Positions 5,876-6,659 of a stretch of 6,659 nucleotides of DNA are shown in pieces. A program made the translations under genes and the position numbers. Below the pieces are notes generated by a model. It ran no database searches and was not told the DNA's origin. It worked only from the letters and a program-made list of their open reading frames with translations. This stretch comes from Bacteriovoracaceae bacterium UBA1018 (GTDB taxonomy: Bacteria; Bdellovibrionota; UBA1018). Each line of letters begins with the position of its first letter. The stretch's first letter is position 1. The stretch lies in assembly GCA_002291495.1 (NCBI GenBank), contig DBAE01000261.1:3462-10120 (forward strand), written 5' to 3'.

Positions 5876-6659
5876 ATGAAGATCCCGTTCGTAAAGATGC
5901 AGGCGCTAGGTAATGATTTTGTGATCATCGATCACCTTTTGCCCCAATCACCGCCACCGGCGGCAGTGGAGATCACGCCTGAGCTTGCGCGTAAAATGTG
6001 CGATCGTCGATTTGGGATAGGGGCTGATCAAATTCTTTGGCTCAAAGCGGCGCCAACTTCTACAGGCAAAGCCAAGCCAGATTGCCAAATGGATATTCTT
6101 AACGCAGATGGGTCCATTGCCGAGATGTGTGGTAATGGGATTCGCGCCGTGGCTCGATACCTCCAAAAGTCAGGAATGTTTCCAGGCAAGACCGAGTTTC
6201 TGATCAAAACTCTCGCTGGGGAACTGACGATCAAAATCATAGAAAATCAAGTCTTAGTCGAGATGGGAAAACCTAAGATCGCTCCGCAGATTGAAAAAAT
6301 TTACGCTGATCAACAAGAGTTTCAGTATCAAGCGATCAATATGGGTAATCCTCATGCTGTGATTTTTAGCGATCATTTGGCTGATATCCGCCTGGAAAAG
6401 TGGGGCGCAGAGATTGAAAAAGATGCTGCGTTTCCTAACCGTACGAACGTGGAGTTTGTGCAAGTCCTGGATGATAAGTCGATCCAAGTCCGAGTTTGGG
6501 AACGGGGTGCAGGTGTAACTCTTGCTTGTGGTACTGGAGCTTGTGCGGCTGCGGTTGCTGCTCTCGTCCAAAAAAAGGCGAAAGGCGATCAGCGTCTCGG
6601 GGTCCCAACTCTCACAGTTAAACTACCCGGCGGTGATTTACTGATCGGTTGGGGCGGCG
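5876..6659 (+). CDS. dapF: Diaminopimelate epimerase (3' end cut by the window)
   Basis: DapF is a cytoplasmic, cofactor-independent epimerase that converts LL- to meso-diaminopimelate, the precursor of lysine and of the peptidoglycan cross-link in Gram-negative bacteria. The 261 codons present cover nearly the whole family length (about 270-280). Visible signatures are the N-terminal FVKMQALGNDFVIID, RRFGIGADQ, NADGSIAEMCGNGIR with catalytic C85, MGNPHAV, FPNRTNVEFV, and VRVWERGAGVTLACGTGACA with the second catalytic cysteine C218. Both thiols of the two-base mechanism are therefore intact. The start is fixed: the frame has a stop at 5864 just upstream and the conserved N-terminus begins at this ATG. 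It lacks a recognisable SD. There is a slightly long Pro-rich stretch near residues 23-30. With no terminator in the 43-base gap, it may be co-transcribed with the upstream large secreted gene. Confidence 0.97.
   Translation, partial: MKIPFVKMQALGNDFVIIDHLLPQSPPPAAVEITPELARKMCDRRFGIGADQILWLKAAPTSTGKAKPDCQMDILNADGSIAEMCGNGIRAVARYLQKSGMFPGKTEFLIKTLAGELTIKIIENQVLVEMGKPKIAPQIEKIYADQQEFQYQAINMGNPHAVIFSDHLADIRLEKWGAEIEKDAAFPNRTNVEFVQVLDDKSIQVRVWERGAGVTLACGTGACAAAVAALVQKKAKGDQRLGVPTLTVKLPGGDLLIGWGG

Overview
The window carries five protein genes, all on the + strand, at roughly mid-40s percent G+C. Sec-type signal peptides on two products and a diaminopimelate (DAP) epimerase point to a Gram-negative bacterium. 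The mix of a 2-oxoacid dehydrogenase E1 pair, a large Cys-rich secreted protein and dapF, with this base composition, would fit the Bdellovibrio-like lineages. That placement is only an impression and rests on no diagnostic marker.

Layout: (1) Positions 1-147 are a leader with a possible promoter, a small dyad and a strong Shine-Dalgarno (SD) sequence. (2) Positions 148-2387 encode the alpha and beta chains of a thiamine-diphosphate-dependent 2-oxoacid dehydrogenase E1, most like the branched-chain type. They overlap by one base (TAATG), so they are probably translated as a coupled pair, and a textbook intrinsic terminator at 2414-2448 closes the unit. No E2 or E3 gene follows. (3) Positions 2545-2898 encode a small secreted four-cysteine protein of unknown function. 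(4) Positions 2899-3162 are non-coding and unusually rich in inverted repeats. They end in a plausible promoter and a strong SD for the next gene. (5) Positions 3163-5832 encode an 889-residue secreted protein with 20 cysteines and several coiled-coil stretches, of no family I recognise. (6) From 5876 to the window end is dapF, nearly complete but cut off at its 3' end. It sits 43 bases after the large gene with no terminator between them.

The functions with firm support are the E1 pair (oxidative decarboxylation of 2-oxoacids, feeding acyl-CoA pools) and DapF (LL- to meso-diaminopimelate, for lysine and peptidoglycan). The two secreted proteins cannot be assigned. I see no mobile element, CRISPR array, tRNA, rRNA or defence system. 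The points most worth a second look are the large Cys-rich protein, the repeat-rich spacer before it, and sequence oddities in the E1 pair: alternative starts, a GDA in place of GDG, and an insertion in the beta chain.
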